This document shows, in pieces, positions 1-6,156 of a stretch of DNA of 7,393 nt; positions within the stretch are counted from its first letter, which is position 1; each line of letters begins with the position of its first letter. Origin of the DNA: an uncultured Lachnospiraceae bacterium (lineage in GTDB: Bacteria > Bacillota > Clostridia > Lachnospirales > Lachnospiraceae); NCBI GenBank assembly GCA_902463835.1, contig CABQGZ010000163.1, positions 1-7,393 of the forward strand, given 5' to 3'. Made by a program: the position numbers and the translations under genes. Under the pieces are notes generated by a model. That model worked only from the letters and a program-made list of their open reading frames with translations. It made no database searches and had not been told where the DNA came from.

Positions 1-50
1 GTACACAAAAAGGAAGGCTGAAAATATAAAGAACAAACAAATATAGTCTA

Positions 51-83
51 AATTGCAAGAAAAAATGATAAATAGCAAGAAAA
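51..83 (+). promoter_or_regulatory. Tandem direct repeats upstream of the sugar operon promoter (candidate activator site)
   Basis: Two 13-bp copies, AATTGCAAGAAAA (51-63) and AATAGCAAGAAAA (71-83), match at 12 of 13 positions and start exactly 20 bp apart, about two helical turns. A weaker third match, GCAAACAAA, lies at 97-105. The second copy ends five bases before the proposed -35 box. AraC-family regulators commonly bind such tandem half-sites next to -35, and they often control sugar importers in Clostridia. The repeats are seen directly; the regulator is inferred, as none is encoded in the window. The region is A-rich, so chance similarity is possible. Confidence 0.45.
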
Positions 84-87
84 CTAG

Positions 88-115
88 ATGACGAAAGCAA
101 ACAAAGGGATATAAT
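88..115 (+). promoter_or_regulatory. Putative sigma-A promoter of the sugar uptake operon
   Basis: A perfect -10 hexamer TATAAT lies at 110-115. It is preceded by a 16-bp spacer and the partial -35 hexamer ATGACG at 88-93, which matches TTGACA at four of six positions. Transcription would begin near 121-123, giving a leader of about 50 nt before the ribosome binding site at 158-163. The weak -35 beside tandem repeats suggests a promoter that needs an activator. It is the best promoter match seen on the + strand in the window. Confidence 0.6.
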
Positions 116-157
116 GGAATCATAGTAAGAGAAGCACAGGAAACATATTCATTTTAG

Positions 158-163
158 AGGAGG
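158..163 (+). promoter_or_regulatory. Strong Shine-Dalgarno that favours the ATG at 172
   Basis: AGGAGG at 158-163 is a full Shine-Dalgarno core. It lies 8 nt before the ATG at 172, which is ideal, but 13 nt before the ATG at 177 that opens the long binding-protein frame. The site therefore points to 172 as the original start, in a frame that closes at 273. This supports a frameshift at the 5' end of the binding-protein gene. Confidence 0.75.
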
Positions 164-171
164 AAGAACAT

Positions 172-273
172 ATGGGATGGAAACAGGCACTGGCAATGGG
201 GGTGACCGCAGTGACGACAGTATCGCTGACGGAGCGGCAAAGAGCGGGAACAGCGCGGGGGAGGCAGCCGTAA
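172..273 (+). pseudogene. Detached signal-peptide fragment of the solute-binding protein (33 codons)
   Basis: This frame starts at the ATG best placed for the AGGAGG site and reads MGWKQALAMGVTAVTTVSLT, then ERQRAG and on to a TAA at 271-273. The first twenty residues resemble a lipoprotein signal peptide: one Lys near the start, then a run rich in Ala, Val, Thr and Leu ending where a lipobox such as LTACG would be expected. Instead of A-C-G the frame turns charged. At the same point the other frame becomes GAAKSGNSAG, the Gly/Ser/Ala stretch normal just after a lipobox Cys. The simplest reading is that both were one gene, split by a small deletion near 228-234. A sequencing error or a strain variant are both possible. 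Confidence 0.6.
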
Positions 274-1556
274 AGTATGCGGACATCCGGCTGGGGGAGG
301 ATCACACAGAGCTTGCGGCAGAGCTGAAGCTTCTGACCAACCGGACTGACATGCAGGGGGCGGACTACAAAGGAAAGAACTGGGATGCCTACCTGCAGGA
401 GTTCAACGAGATGTACCCCGGAATCAAGATCACGGTGGATGGAATGACAGACTATGCCCAGGATTCACTGCTTCGGCTTCAGGGCGGGGACTGGGGCGAT
501 ATCATGATGATACCGGAGGTTGACAAGTCCGAGCTATCCAACTACTTCATCTCCTACGGCGATGTGGAGTCGGTCAGCAAGGAAGTGCGATATCCCAACC
601 GCTGGCTGTACGGCGGGCAGGTATACGGGATTCCCATCACGGTGGTAGGCCGAGGCGTCGTGTATAACAAGAGCGTATTCGCGGCGGCTGGGGTGACGAA
701 GACGCCCAGGACAACGGAGGAATTCATGGAGGCGCTGCGGGTGGTCAAGGAGAAGACAAAGGTGACGGCTGCCCTGTATACCAACTATGCGGATGGCTGG
801 CCCATGGGCGCCTGGGATGATTATATCAACGTGACGGCCACCGGTGATGCGGCGTACCGGAATCAGGAATTTGCCCACACCAAAGATCCATTCAGCGATC
901 CGGGGGATGGAACCCACGCCTACAATATATATAAGGTTCTGTACGATGCGGTTGCGGAAGGATTGACGGAGGATGATTTCTCCACTACCGCCTGGGAGGG
1001 AAGCAAGAGCATGCTCAACAGCGGCGAGATTGGCTGTATGGTGCTGGGAGCCTGGGCCTATCCCCAGATGAAGCTGGCAGGAGACAAGGGCGCGGATATC
1101 GGGTATATGCCGTTCCCCATGAGCATCGGCGGCAAACAGTATTCACCGGCGGACGAAGACTACTGCTTTGGAATCAATGGGAAGATTGACAGCGAGAAGC
1201 AGACGGCAGCGATGATATTTGTAAAATGGATGACAGAAAAATCCGGCTATTCTTACAACGAGGGCGGTCTTCCCATCGCGGTAGCGGATGAGAAGTACCC
1301 GGAGGTCTATCAGGAATTCCTGGATAACAATGTGGAGTTCATTGCCAATGAGCCTGCGAAGAGCGGGGAGGAGGATCTGCTCAATGGGCTGAACGCAGAT
1401 TCGGAGCTGATGGTTGGCGCGGGCGGAAACGATAAGATCCAACAGATCGTAGAGCATGCTTCCAAAAAGGATAAGACCTTTGACCAGCTGATGGAGGAGT
1501 GGAACAAGAAGTGGTCCGAGGCTCAGTCGGCCAACAGCGTAGAGGTAAGCGACTAG
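177..1556 (+). CDS. ABC transporter extracellular solute-binding protein, family 1, with 5' frameshift
   Basis: This 459-residue frame is a family 1 (COG1653-type) sugar-binding protein, the outer-face receptor that hands a carbohydrate to an ABC importer. The mature domain begins near residue 45 with a strand (AELKLLTNRTD) typical of the fold. It continues with WDAYLQEFNEMYPGIKI, a GDWGDIMMIPE segment, YGIPITVVGRGVVYNK near 150-165, and a closing EEWNKKWSEA helix. Two conserved permease genes follow directly, so the role is secure; the ligand is inferred to be a beta-mannoside from the GH130 gene downstream. The annotated start is the first ATG in this frame but is probably not the ancestral one. 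Residues 1-18 (METGTGNGGDRSDD...) are hydrophilic, with no signal peptide or lipobox Cys, so the protein as written would stay in the cytoplasm. The missing leader is in the frame beginning at 172. Length from residue 19 fits the family, so only the extreme 5' end is affected. Confidence 0.85.
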   Translation: METGTGNGGDRSDDSIADGAAKSGNSAGEAAVKYADIRLGEDHTELAAELKLLTNRTDMQGADYKGKNWDAYLQEFNEMYPGIKITVDGMTDYAQDSLLRLQGGDWGDIMMIPEVDKSELSNYFISYGDVESVSKEVRYPNRWLYGGQVYGIPITVVGRGVVYNKSVFAAAGVTKTPRTTEEFMEALRVVKEKTKVTAALYTNYADGWPMGAWDDYINVTATGDAAYRNQEFAHTKDPFSDPGDGTHAYNIYKVLYDAVAEGLTEDDFSTTAWEGSKSMLNSGEIGCMVLGAWAYPQMKLAGDKGADIGYMPFPMSIGGKQYSPADEDYCFGINGKIDSEKQTAAMIFVKWMTEKSGYSYNEGGLPIAVADEKYPEVYQEFLDNNVEFIANEPAKSGEEDLLNGLNADSELMVGAGGNDKIQQIVEHASKKDKTFDQLMEEWNKKWSEAQSANSVEVSD

Positions 1557-1574
1557 GAATGGAGAAAATTTTAT

Positions 1575-2591
1575 ATGGAACGGGAAGCAAAAATGTCTGG
1601 CAGCAGAAGGAAGAGAACCTTTCGGCAGTGGCTTAGGAGCCGTCAGGGCCAGCAGGCGATAGTGATCGCGGCATTTTCCGTCATACCGCTGCTGTTATTG
1701 TTTGGCTTTACATATCTGCCATTTGCGGAGATGGTAAAATACAGTTTCTATAAAATGAAATATGTGGGTGCGCGGACCTTTGTGGGGTTCGACAACTATA
1801 AGGCGATCTTCCAGCGGGATGATATCGTCTCATCCTTAAAGCTGTGCCTGTATTATATGGCGGGCGCAGTGCTGCAGATTGTGCTGGCCCTGTACCTGGC
1901 AACCCTTCTGAGCCGGAAGGTACGGGGCGGCGGCTTCTTCAAGGGCCTGATCTTCTTCCCCTATCTGATCAACGGCATCGCCATCGGGTTCATTTTCAAA
2001 TTTTTCTACACCAGAGGCTTTGTGTTCGACACGGTGCTGCAGTGGTGCGGGTTTTCCCTGGAAAACCTGCCCTACTGGCTGAAGGATCAGTCGGTCAACA
2101 ACTGGTCGCTGGTGGGAAGCTCTGTTTGGCGGTATCTGGGGCAGAATATGGTGCTGTTTATCGGAGCCATCATGTCTGTGGACGGCACCCTCTATGAGGC
2201 GGCGGATCTGGACGGCGCCAACCGTTTTCAACAATTTCGGTATATTATCCTGCCGGGGATCAAGACCATTGTGACTCTGAACGTGATTCTGGCTGTGGTG
2301 GGCTCTTTGAGCGCATTTGAGGCGCCCTATGTGATCACGGACGGAGCCAACGGCACAGGAACCTTCTTCGTGGTGATGAACACTGTGGCCCACACCAATC
2401 AGAAGGTGGGGCTGGCGTCGGCCATGGCAGTATTTTTGCTGGGGATCATATTTGTGTGCACCATTCTTCAGAAGCTGCTGTTCAAGTACGTTTTTCGGAA
2501 CATGGAGGCGGACGACGGCGGCAATATGCGCCGAAGAAGGAGCCGGAGAAGAGGGGCCGCCAGGGCCGTGAAAGGAGGACGTGTGATATGA
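1575..2591 (+). CDS. Sugar ABC transporter permease, first subunit (UgpA/LplB-like)
   Basis: This 338-residue integral membrane protein is one half of the membrane channel of a CUT1-type sugar importer. A basic N-terminus (about 1-27) precedes a first membrane helix near 28-50, and further hydrophobic segments lie near 90-112, 122-145, 180-202, 230-250 and 278-302. The EAA loop that docks the ATPase is clear at 208-227: EAADLDGA, then F and ILP. The start is the ATG 18 nt after the binding-protein stop, with GGAG at 1561-1564 ten bases upstream; an internal ATG at 1593 is an alternative. The tail after about residue 310 is unusual: acidic, then very rich in Arg (RRRRSRRR). The DNA coding for it holds the next gene's ribosome binding site. 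The gene ends in a 4-nt overlap with the second permease. No ATPase gene is present, so a shared MsmX-type ATPase encoded elsewhere is likely. Confidence 0.93.
   Translation: MEREAKMSGSRRKRTFRQWLRSRQGQQAIVIAAFSVIPLLLLFGFTYLPFAEMVKYSFYKMKYVGARTFVGFDNYKAIFQRDDIVSSLKLCLYYMAGAVLQIVLALYLATLLSRKVRGGGFFKGLIFFPYLINGIAIGFIFKFFYTRGFVFDTVLQWCGFSLENLPYWLKDQSVNNWSLVGSSVWRYLGQNMVLFIGAIMSVDGTLYEAADLDGANRFQQFRYIILPGIKTIVTLNVILAVVGSLSAFEAPYVITDGANGTGTFFVVMNTVAHTNQKVGLASAMAVFLLGIIFVCTILQKLLFKYVFRNMEADDGGNMRRRRSRRRGAARAVKGGRVI
2571..2578 (+). promoter_or_regulatory. Shine-Dalgarno that sets the second permease start
   Basis: AAAGGAGG at 2571-2578 lies nine bases before the ATG at 2588. That ATG overlaps the preceding TGA (ATGA at 2588-2591). 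This identifies 2588 as the start, although the frame stays open upstream to an ATG at 2456. The extra upstream residues would be a second reading of the first permease's tail. The arrangement is typical of translational coupling. Confidence 0.8.
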
Positions 2592-3448
2592 AGAAGAGAC
2601 GAAGGAAGCATCGCACTGCCGGAACGGCGATGGGGACGGCTGTAAAATACATATCGCTGGCATTTTTCTCCTTCTGCGCGATCCTGCCCATTGTGTCCTG
2701 CGTGATTACTGCTTTCAAGACAGAGGCGGAATATCAGTCCACCAACGTGATGACACTGCCGACCAGCTGGCTGAATTTTGAGAATTTTATTCAGGCCTTT
2801 CAGAAGGCCAATATGGTGACGGCTTTTAAAAATTCCGCCATCATACTGGTGGTGGTGCTATTTGGCTCTGTGCTCATCGGCACCCAGCTGGCCTATGTGC
2901 TGAACCGGTTTCAGTTCCCGGGAAATGGGCTGATCCGGAACCTGTTCACCTTCGCGGCACTGCTTCCCATGATCGCCATGCAGGTCTCGGTGTATGAGAT
3001 TATGGTAAAGCTTGACTTTGTCAACAACCTGCACGGCTATATCATCATGATGATGGGAACGGATGTGATCTCCATCTACATCTTCATCCAGTTTTTTGAG
3101 AATCTGCCGGTGTCCCTGGATGAGTCCGCCATTGTGGACGGCGCTTCGTATTTTACCATATACCGGAGGATTCTGCTTCCCCTCCTAAAGCCAGCCATTG
3201 TGACCAGTGTGATCTTAAAGGGGGCGAACACCTACAATGAATATTACTGCGCCCAGCTGTATCTGCAGGATAAGACAAGGCTGTGTACCGTTTCCACCTC
3301 GCTGTATACGTTTACGGGCCCCCTGGGAAGCAAGTACAACATGATCTGCGCCGGTGTTATCATCTCCCTTCTGCCGGCCCTCATCATTTTTATTCTGTGC
3401 CAGAAGCAGATATACAGCGGCATTGCTGCCGGGGCGGTGAAAGGGTAG
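2588..3448 (+). CDS. Sugar ABC transporter permease, second subunit (UgpE/MalG-like)
   Basis: This 286-residue protein is the partner membrane subunit of the sugar importer (COG0395 type). A basic N-terminus (MKKRRRKHR) leads into a first membrane helix near 20-42. The periplasm-like loop contains TLPTSWLNFENFIQAF, a pattern usual in this family. Further helices lie near 82-106, 118-140, 150-170, 200-212 and 250-270. The EAA loop is at 178-200, reading DESAIVDGA then ILLPLLKP; the usual EAA triplet is here ESA, a mild variation. The C-terminus ends YSGIAAGAVKG, and that GxxxGAVKG ending is typical of complete members. Length fits the family. Overlap with the preceding gene and a strong internal ribosome binding site suggest balanced synthesis of the two permeases. 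Confidence 0.94.
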   Translation: MKKRRRKHRTAGTAMGTAVKYISLAFFSFCAILPIVSCVITAFKTEAEYQSTNVMTLPTSWLNFENFIQAFQKANMVTAFKNSAIILVVVLFGSVLIGTQLAYVLNRFQFPGNGLIRNLFTFAALLPMIAMQVSVYEIMVKLDFVNNLHGYIIMMMGTDVISIYIFIQFFENLPVSLDESAIVDGASYFTIYRRILLPLLKPAIVTSVILKGANTYNEYYCAQLYLQDKTRLCTVSTSLYTFTGPLGSKYNMICAGVIISLLPALIIFILCQKQIYSGIAAGAVKG

Positions 3449-3509
3449 GTGCAGTTCAATGAGAGAAGAAAAAAATTATGTCTGAGTGAGACGAAAGGAA
3501 GGAATGATT

Positions 3510-4535
3510 ATGATGTCAAAATATAAAATGATAGCCCAGCCGGTGCCAAATGTTCCCTGGCAGGAGAAACCGGAGAATCACACAGGGGCGCCTGTCTGGC
3601 GCTGGCACGAGAACCCAATTATCGGCCGCAACCCGGTGGAGGGCGTTGCCAGAATCTTCAACAGCGCCGTGGTTCCCTATGAGGGCGCCTTTATCGGCGT
3701 TTTCCGGGGAGAGCAGACCAATGGCGTTCCGTACATCTATCTAGGACGGAGCCGGGATGGCATACACTGGGATTTTGAAAAGGACAGGATTCTCTTTACG
3801 GATGAGGAGGGTAAGCCCTTCATGCCGGCCTATGCCTATGACCCCAGGCTGGTACAGGTGGAGGGGACATATTATCTCATCTGGTGCCAGGATTTTTACG
3901 GGGCCTCCTTAGGGATGGCGAAAACAACAGATTTTAAGGTCTTTACCAGGCTGGAAAATCCATTTTTACCCTTCAACCGCAACGGTGTGCTCTTTCCCAG
4001 GAAGATCGGCGATAATTTTGTCCTGCTCTCCCGGCCTTCCGACAGCGGGCACACCCCCTTTGGGGATATCTTCATCAGTGAGAGTCCCGATCTGGTATAC
4101 TGGGGCAGGCACCGCCATGTGATGGGCAAGAACCCGGAGTGGTGGGAGTCCTTAAAGATCGGCGGCGGAGCAGCGCCCATTGAGACCAGCGAGGGATGGC
4201 TGCTGTTCTATCACGGGGTGATCGGAACCTGCAACGGCTATGTCTACTCCATCGGCGGAGCAATTCTCGACATCGACGAGCCCTCCCGGGTAAAATACCG
4301 ATGCGACCAATATCTGCTCACCCCGGAGGAATGGTACGAGGAGCGAGGCTTTGTGCCCAATGTCTGCTTCCCCTGCGCCACAATTCACGATGGGGCTACC
4401 GGAAGGATCGCCATCTACTACGGCGCGGCGGACAGCTATGTAGGTCTGGCCTTTACCAGGCTGGATGAGATTGTGGACTATATCAAGGAGCACAGTGTGG
4501 TGCGGGAAGCGGATACGGAGCTGGGTCTCCGGTAG
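3510..4535 (+). CDS. GH130 family beta-mannoside phosphorylase
   Basis: This 341-residue cytosolic enzyme belongs to glycoside hydrolase family 130, whose phosphorylase members use phosphate to split beta-mannosides, giving alpha-mannose 1-phosphate and a shortened sugar. Signature blocks appear in order: RIFNSAVV (48-55), GVFRGE (63-68), YLGRSRDGIHW (77-87), YDPRL with the likely catalytic proton donor Asp111, NGVLFPRKIGDNFVLLSRPSD, and KIGGGAAPIETSEGWLLFYHG. The length and the N-terminal PNVPWQEKP block suggest the GH130_2-type oligosaccharide or mannosyl-GlcNAc phosphorylases rather than the longer mannosyl-glucose phosphorylases, but the acceptor cannot be decided by eye. There is no signal peptide, so it acts on imported sugar. 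AAAGGAAGG (3494-3502) best fits the ATG at 3510 or the one at 3513; the ATG at 3504 is too close, and the GTG at 3486 lies upstream of the site. It is 61 nt from the permease gene and probably the last gene of the operon. Confidence 0.88.
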   Translation: MMSKYKMIAQPVPNVPWQEKPENHTGAPVWRWHENPIIGRNPVEGVARIFNSAVVPYEGAFIGVFRGEQTNGVPYIYLGRSRDGIHWDFEKDRILFTDEEGKPFMPAYAYDPRLVQVEGTYYLIWCQDFYGASLGMAKTTDFKVFTRLENPFLPFNRNGVLFPRKIGDNFVLLSRPSDSGHTPFGDIFISESPDLVYWGRHRHVMGKNPEWWESLKIGGGAAPIETSEGWLLFYHGVIGTCNGYVYSIGGAILDIDEPSRVKYRCDQYLLTPEEWYEERGFVPNVCFPCATIHDGATGRIAIYYGAADSYVGLAFTRLDEIVDYIKEHSVVREADTELGLR

Positions 4536-4572
4536 GAGCAATGGAGCCTGTAAAACAATTGTAACAATCCGC

Positions 4573-4589
4573 GAAAAACCATGTTTTTC
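4573..4589. terminator. Perfect A/T-armed hairpin, possible bidirectional terminator
   Basis: GAAAAAC and GTTTTTC form a perfect 7-bp inverted repeat around a three-base CAT loop, 38 nt after the GH130 stop codon. It has few GC pairs, so alone it would be weak. With the second hairpin at 4599-4622 it could form a tandem termination region closing the sugar operon. Being symmetrical, it could equally be an operator. The structure is seen directly; the function is inferred. Confidence 0.35.
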
Positions 4590-4598
4590 CAAGTGATG

Positions 4599-4622
4599 AA
4601 AAGCCCCAAAATACAGGCTTTT
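4599..4622 (+). terminator. Candidate Rho-independent terminator after the GH130 gene
   Basis: AAAAGCC at 4599-4605 pairs perfectly with GGCTTTT at 4616-4622 across a ten-base loop, and one more T follows before TGCCTTG. This is an A-tract/GC-stem/T-tract arrangement located 64-87 nt past the GH130 stop codon. The stem is short with only three GC pairs. An alternative pairing of GCCCC (4603-4607) with GGGGC (4636-4640) would exclude it. Confidence 0.45.
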
Positions 4623-4676
4623 TGCCTTGTGACAGGGGGCCCTGGAACAATATTTTAACAACGTATATTTTACATC

Positions 4677-4705
4677 TTTCAGACAACCTTTCGGCATTTT
4701 CAGAC
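4677..4705 (+). repeat. TTTCAGAC direct repeat pair, 21-bp period
   Basis: TTTCAGAC occurs at 4677-4684 and again at 4698-4705, starting exactly 21 bp apart, or two helical turns. It lies 57-85 bp before the acyltransferase start. Spacing of this kind suits a dimeric regulator on one DNA face, with the second copy just upstream of the AT-rich stretch TAATTTATAG. Two 8-bp copies are modest evidence and the role is inferred. Confidence 0.35.
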
Positions 4706-4761
4706 GTCTAATTTATAGAACGGGAAAGCCGGAAGGTTTTTTAGAATAGAGGTTGCGGAAG

Positions 4762-6111
4762 ATGTTATTTTGCAGTGAGAAATTTATATTTTTGTTTTTA
4801 CCAGTTTTTTTACTGATCTATTATCTGGTGCCGGCGAGGGCAAGGAATCCGGTGCTGTTTTTGGGGAGCCTGTGGTTCTATTTTACCGGGGAGAAGACGT
4901 GGTTTTTCCTGATCCTTGTCTCCCTGGCAGGTCACTATGTGGGCACCCGGTGTATGGCGGGACGGTCGGACAGGCAGAGACGGCGGATACTTACCGGGCT
5001 GCTGGTCTACGACTTTGCGACGCTGTTCTTCTTTAAATATGTACATGTGCTCCTGCCGGACTGGAAGCTGGATCAGCCGCTGGGGATCAGCTTTTACACC
5101 TTTCAGATTGCGGCTTACGCCATTGACGTGTATCGAAGACCGGAGGAGTACACGGACAGCTTTGTGAAGCTTGGTACATATCTTAGCATGTTCCCCCAGC
5201 TGATCGCGGGGCCCATCGTATTGTTTGGGGATGTGAAAAAGCAGCTGCAGAACCGGCGCGTTTCTCTGGCGGGGCTGCAGGAGGGACTTCAGGTCTTTGT
5301 GATCGGCCTCTCCTACAAGATGCTCATCGCCAACATCCTGGGGAACCTGTGGCACGAGATTTTGGTGGTTGGAGTTGAGAGCATCTCCACGCCTATGGCC
5401 TGGATGGGAGCGCTGGCCTGCTCTATGCAGCTGTATTTTGACTTCAACGGATACTCCCTGATGGCCATCGGCCTTGGCTGTATGCTGGGCTTTACACTGC
5501 CGCGGAATTTCCGGCAGCCCTATCTGGCTGTCAGTGTGACAGATTTCTGGAGGCGGTGGCATATCACCTTAAGCGGCTGGTTCCGGGAATATCTGTACAT
5601 TCCCCTGGGCGGCAGCCGGAAGGGACAAGCGCGGACGATTTTGAACCTGTTTGTGGTGTGGGCCTTCACGGGCATGTGGCATGGAGCCGGATGGAATTTC
5701 CTGTTCTGGGGCATTTACTATTTTGTGTTTCTGGTACTGGAAAAATTCCTGCTGGGTCATTTCTGGGAGAAGCACCCGGGCCTAAGCCGGTGTTACACGC
5801 TGCTGGTGGTGCTGGTGGGCTGTGTGATCTTCTCGGTGGATCGGTTTGGGGACATCGGTATATATCTGAAAAAGATGTTCTTCCTAACGGCTGATTGGAA
5901 CAGCAATCCGGCAGTCACCTGGAATGCATTGACCCGGTACGGGGCGTTTTTTGCGGTGTCGGTGCTTTGCTCCACCTGTGTGGTGGAGAATCTGTACCGC
6001 AAGTACCGGAACCGCCTTTGGCTGAAACTGGTGCTGCTGGCATTGTTCTGGATTTGCGTGTACCGCATGGCCACAGCGGCCAGCAACCCGTTTTTGTATT
6101 TCCGGTTTTGA
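4762..6111 (+). CDS. MBOAT-family membrane-bound O-acyltransferase (AlgI-like)
   Basis: This 449-residue polytopic membrane protein belongs to the MBOAT family, as AlgI, PatA and DltB do. Such proteins move acyl groups, usually acetyl, from a cytosolic donor across the membrane for O-acylation of extracellular polymers. The N-terminus MLFCSEKFIFLFLPVFLLIYYL is the usual first helix. The conserved blocks LGISFYTFQ (107-115), SMFPQLIAGPI (142-152), YFDFNGYSLMAIGLG (225-239), FWRRWHITLSGWFREYLYIPLGG (262-284, His267) and GMWHGAGWNFLFWG (304-317, His307) follow in order. His307 matches the invariant catalytic His of the family. The C-terminus SNPFLYFRF is typical, so the gene is complete. One difference is GYSLMAIG where AlgI-type proteins usually have GYSDMAIG. 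The ATG at 4762, with AGAGG 9 nt upstream, is preferred to the TTG at 4753. An SGNH protein gene follows after 45 nt, the usual partner type. Confidence 0.93.
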   Translation: MLFCSEKFIFLFLPVFLLIYYLVPARARNPVLFLGSLWFYFTGEKTWFFLILVSLAGHYVGTRCMAGRSDRQRRRILTGLLVYDFATLFFFKYVHVLLPDWKLDQPLGISFYTFQIAAYAIDVYRRPEEYTDSFVKLGTYLSMFPQLIAGPIVLFGDVKKQLQNRRVSLAGLQEGLQVFVIGLSYKMLIANILGNLWHEILVVGVESISTPMAWMGALACSMQLYFDFNGYSLMAIGLGCMLGFTLPRNFRQPYLAVSVTDFWRRWHITLSGWFREYLYIPLGGSRKGQARTILNLFVVWAFTGMWHGAGWNFLFWGIYYFVFLVLEKFLLGHFWEKHPGLSRCYTLLVVLVGCVIFSVDRFGDIGIYLKKMFFLTADWNSNPAVTWNALTRYGAFFAVSVLCSTCVVENLYRKYRNRLWLKLVLLALFWICVYRMATAASNPFLYFRF

Positions 6112-6156
6112 GGATATGAAACATAAATATATGGAAGTGGATTGGAGAAAAGAGAG

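Larger units (their letters stand above)
4536..4761 (+). other. 226-bp non-coding spacer between the sugar operon and the acyltransferase pair
   Basis: No plausible gene is seen on either strand. The spacer holds two A/T-armed hairpins (4573-4589 and 4599-4622), a short palindrome CAGGGGGCCCTG (4633-4644), and a pair of TTTCAGAC repeats (4677-4684 and 4698-4705). It ends with AGAGG (4748-4752), the likely ribosome binding site for the next gene. Promoter matches are poor: TTATAG at 4713-4718 could be a -10 box, but no good -35 lies at the right distance. The base composition shifts to AT-rich here, as expected for a regulatory gap between two transcription units. Confidence 0.5.

Noticed and set aside
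198..202. G5 run as a site of programmed -1 frameshifting to join leader and mature protein
   Set aside because: A slip here would discard most of the hydrophobic leader and still yield GDRSDDSIADG without a signal peptide, so it would not restore export.
2456..2587. Upstream extension of the second permease to the ATG at 2456
   Set aside because: The extra 44 residues are a second-frame reading of the first permease's tail. The AAAGGAGG site and the ATGA overlap place the start at 2588.
1836..2663. 275-codon open frame on the minus strand over the first permease
   Set aside because: It lies antisense to a clearly conserved permease. Its product is a His/Gln/Pro-rich mix with no recognisable domain, and it is explained by the codon pattern of the sense gene.
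3459..3485. Eight-codon open frame (MREEKNYV) between the second permease and GH130 genes
   Set aside because: It is too short and has no ribosome binding site. A leader-peptide role cannot be supported.
4810..5562. 250-codon minus-strand open frame over the MBOAT gene
   Set aside because: It is antisense to strongly conserved MBOAT blocks, with a low-complexity product and no good ribosome binding site noted.
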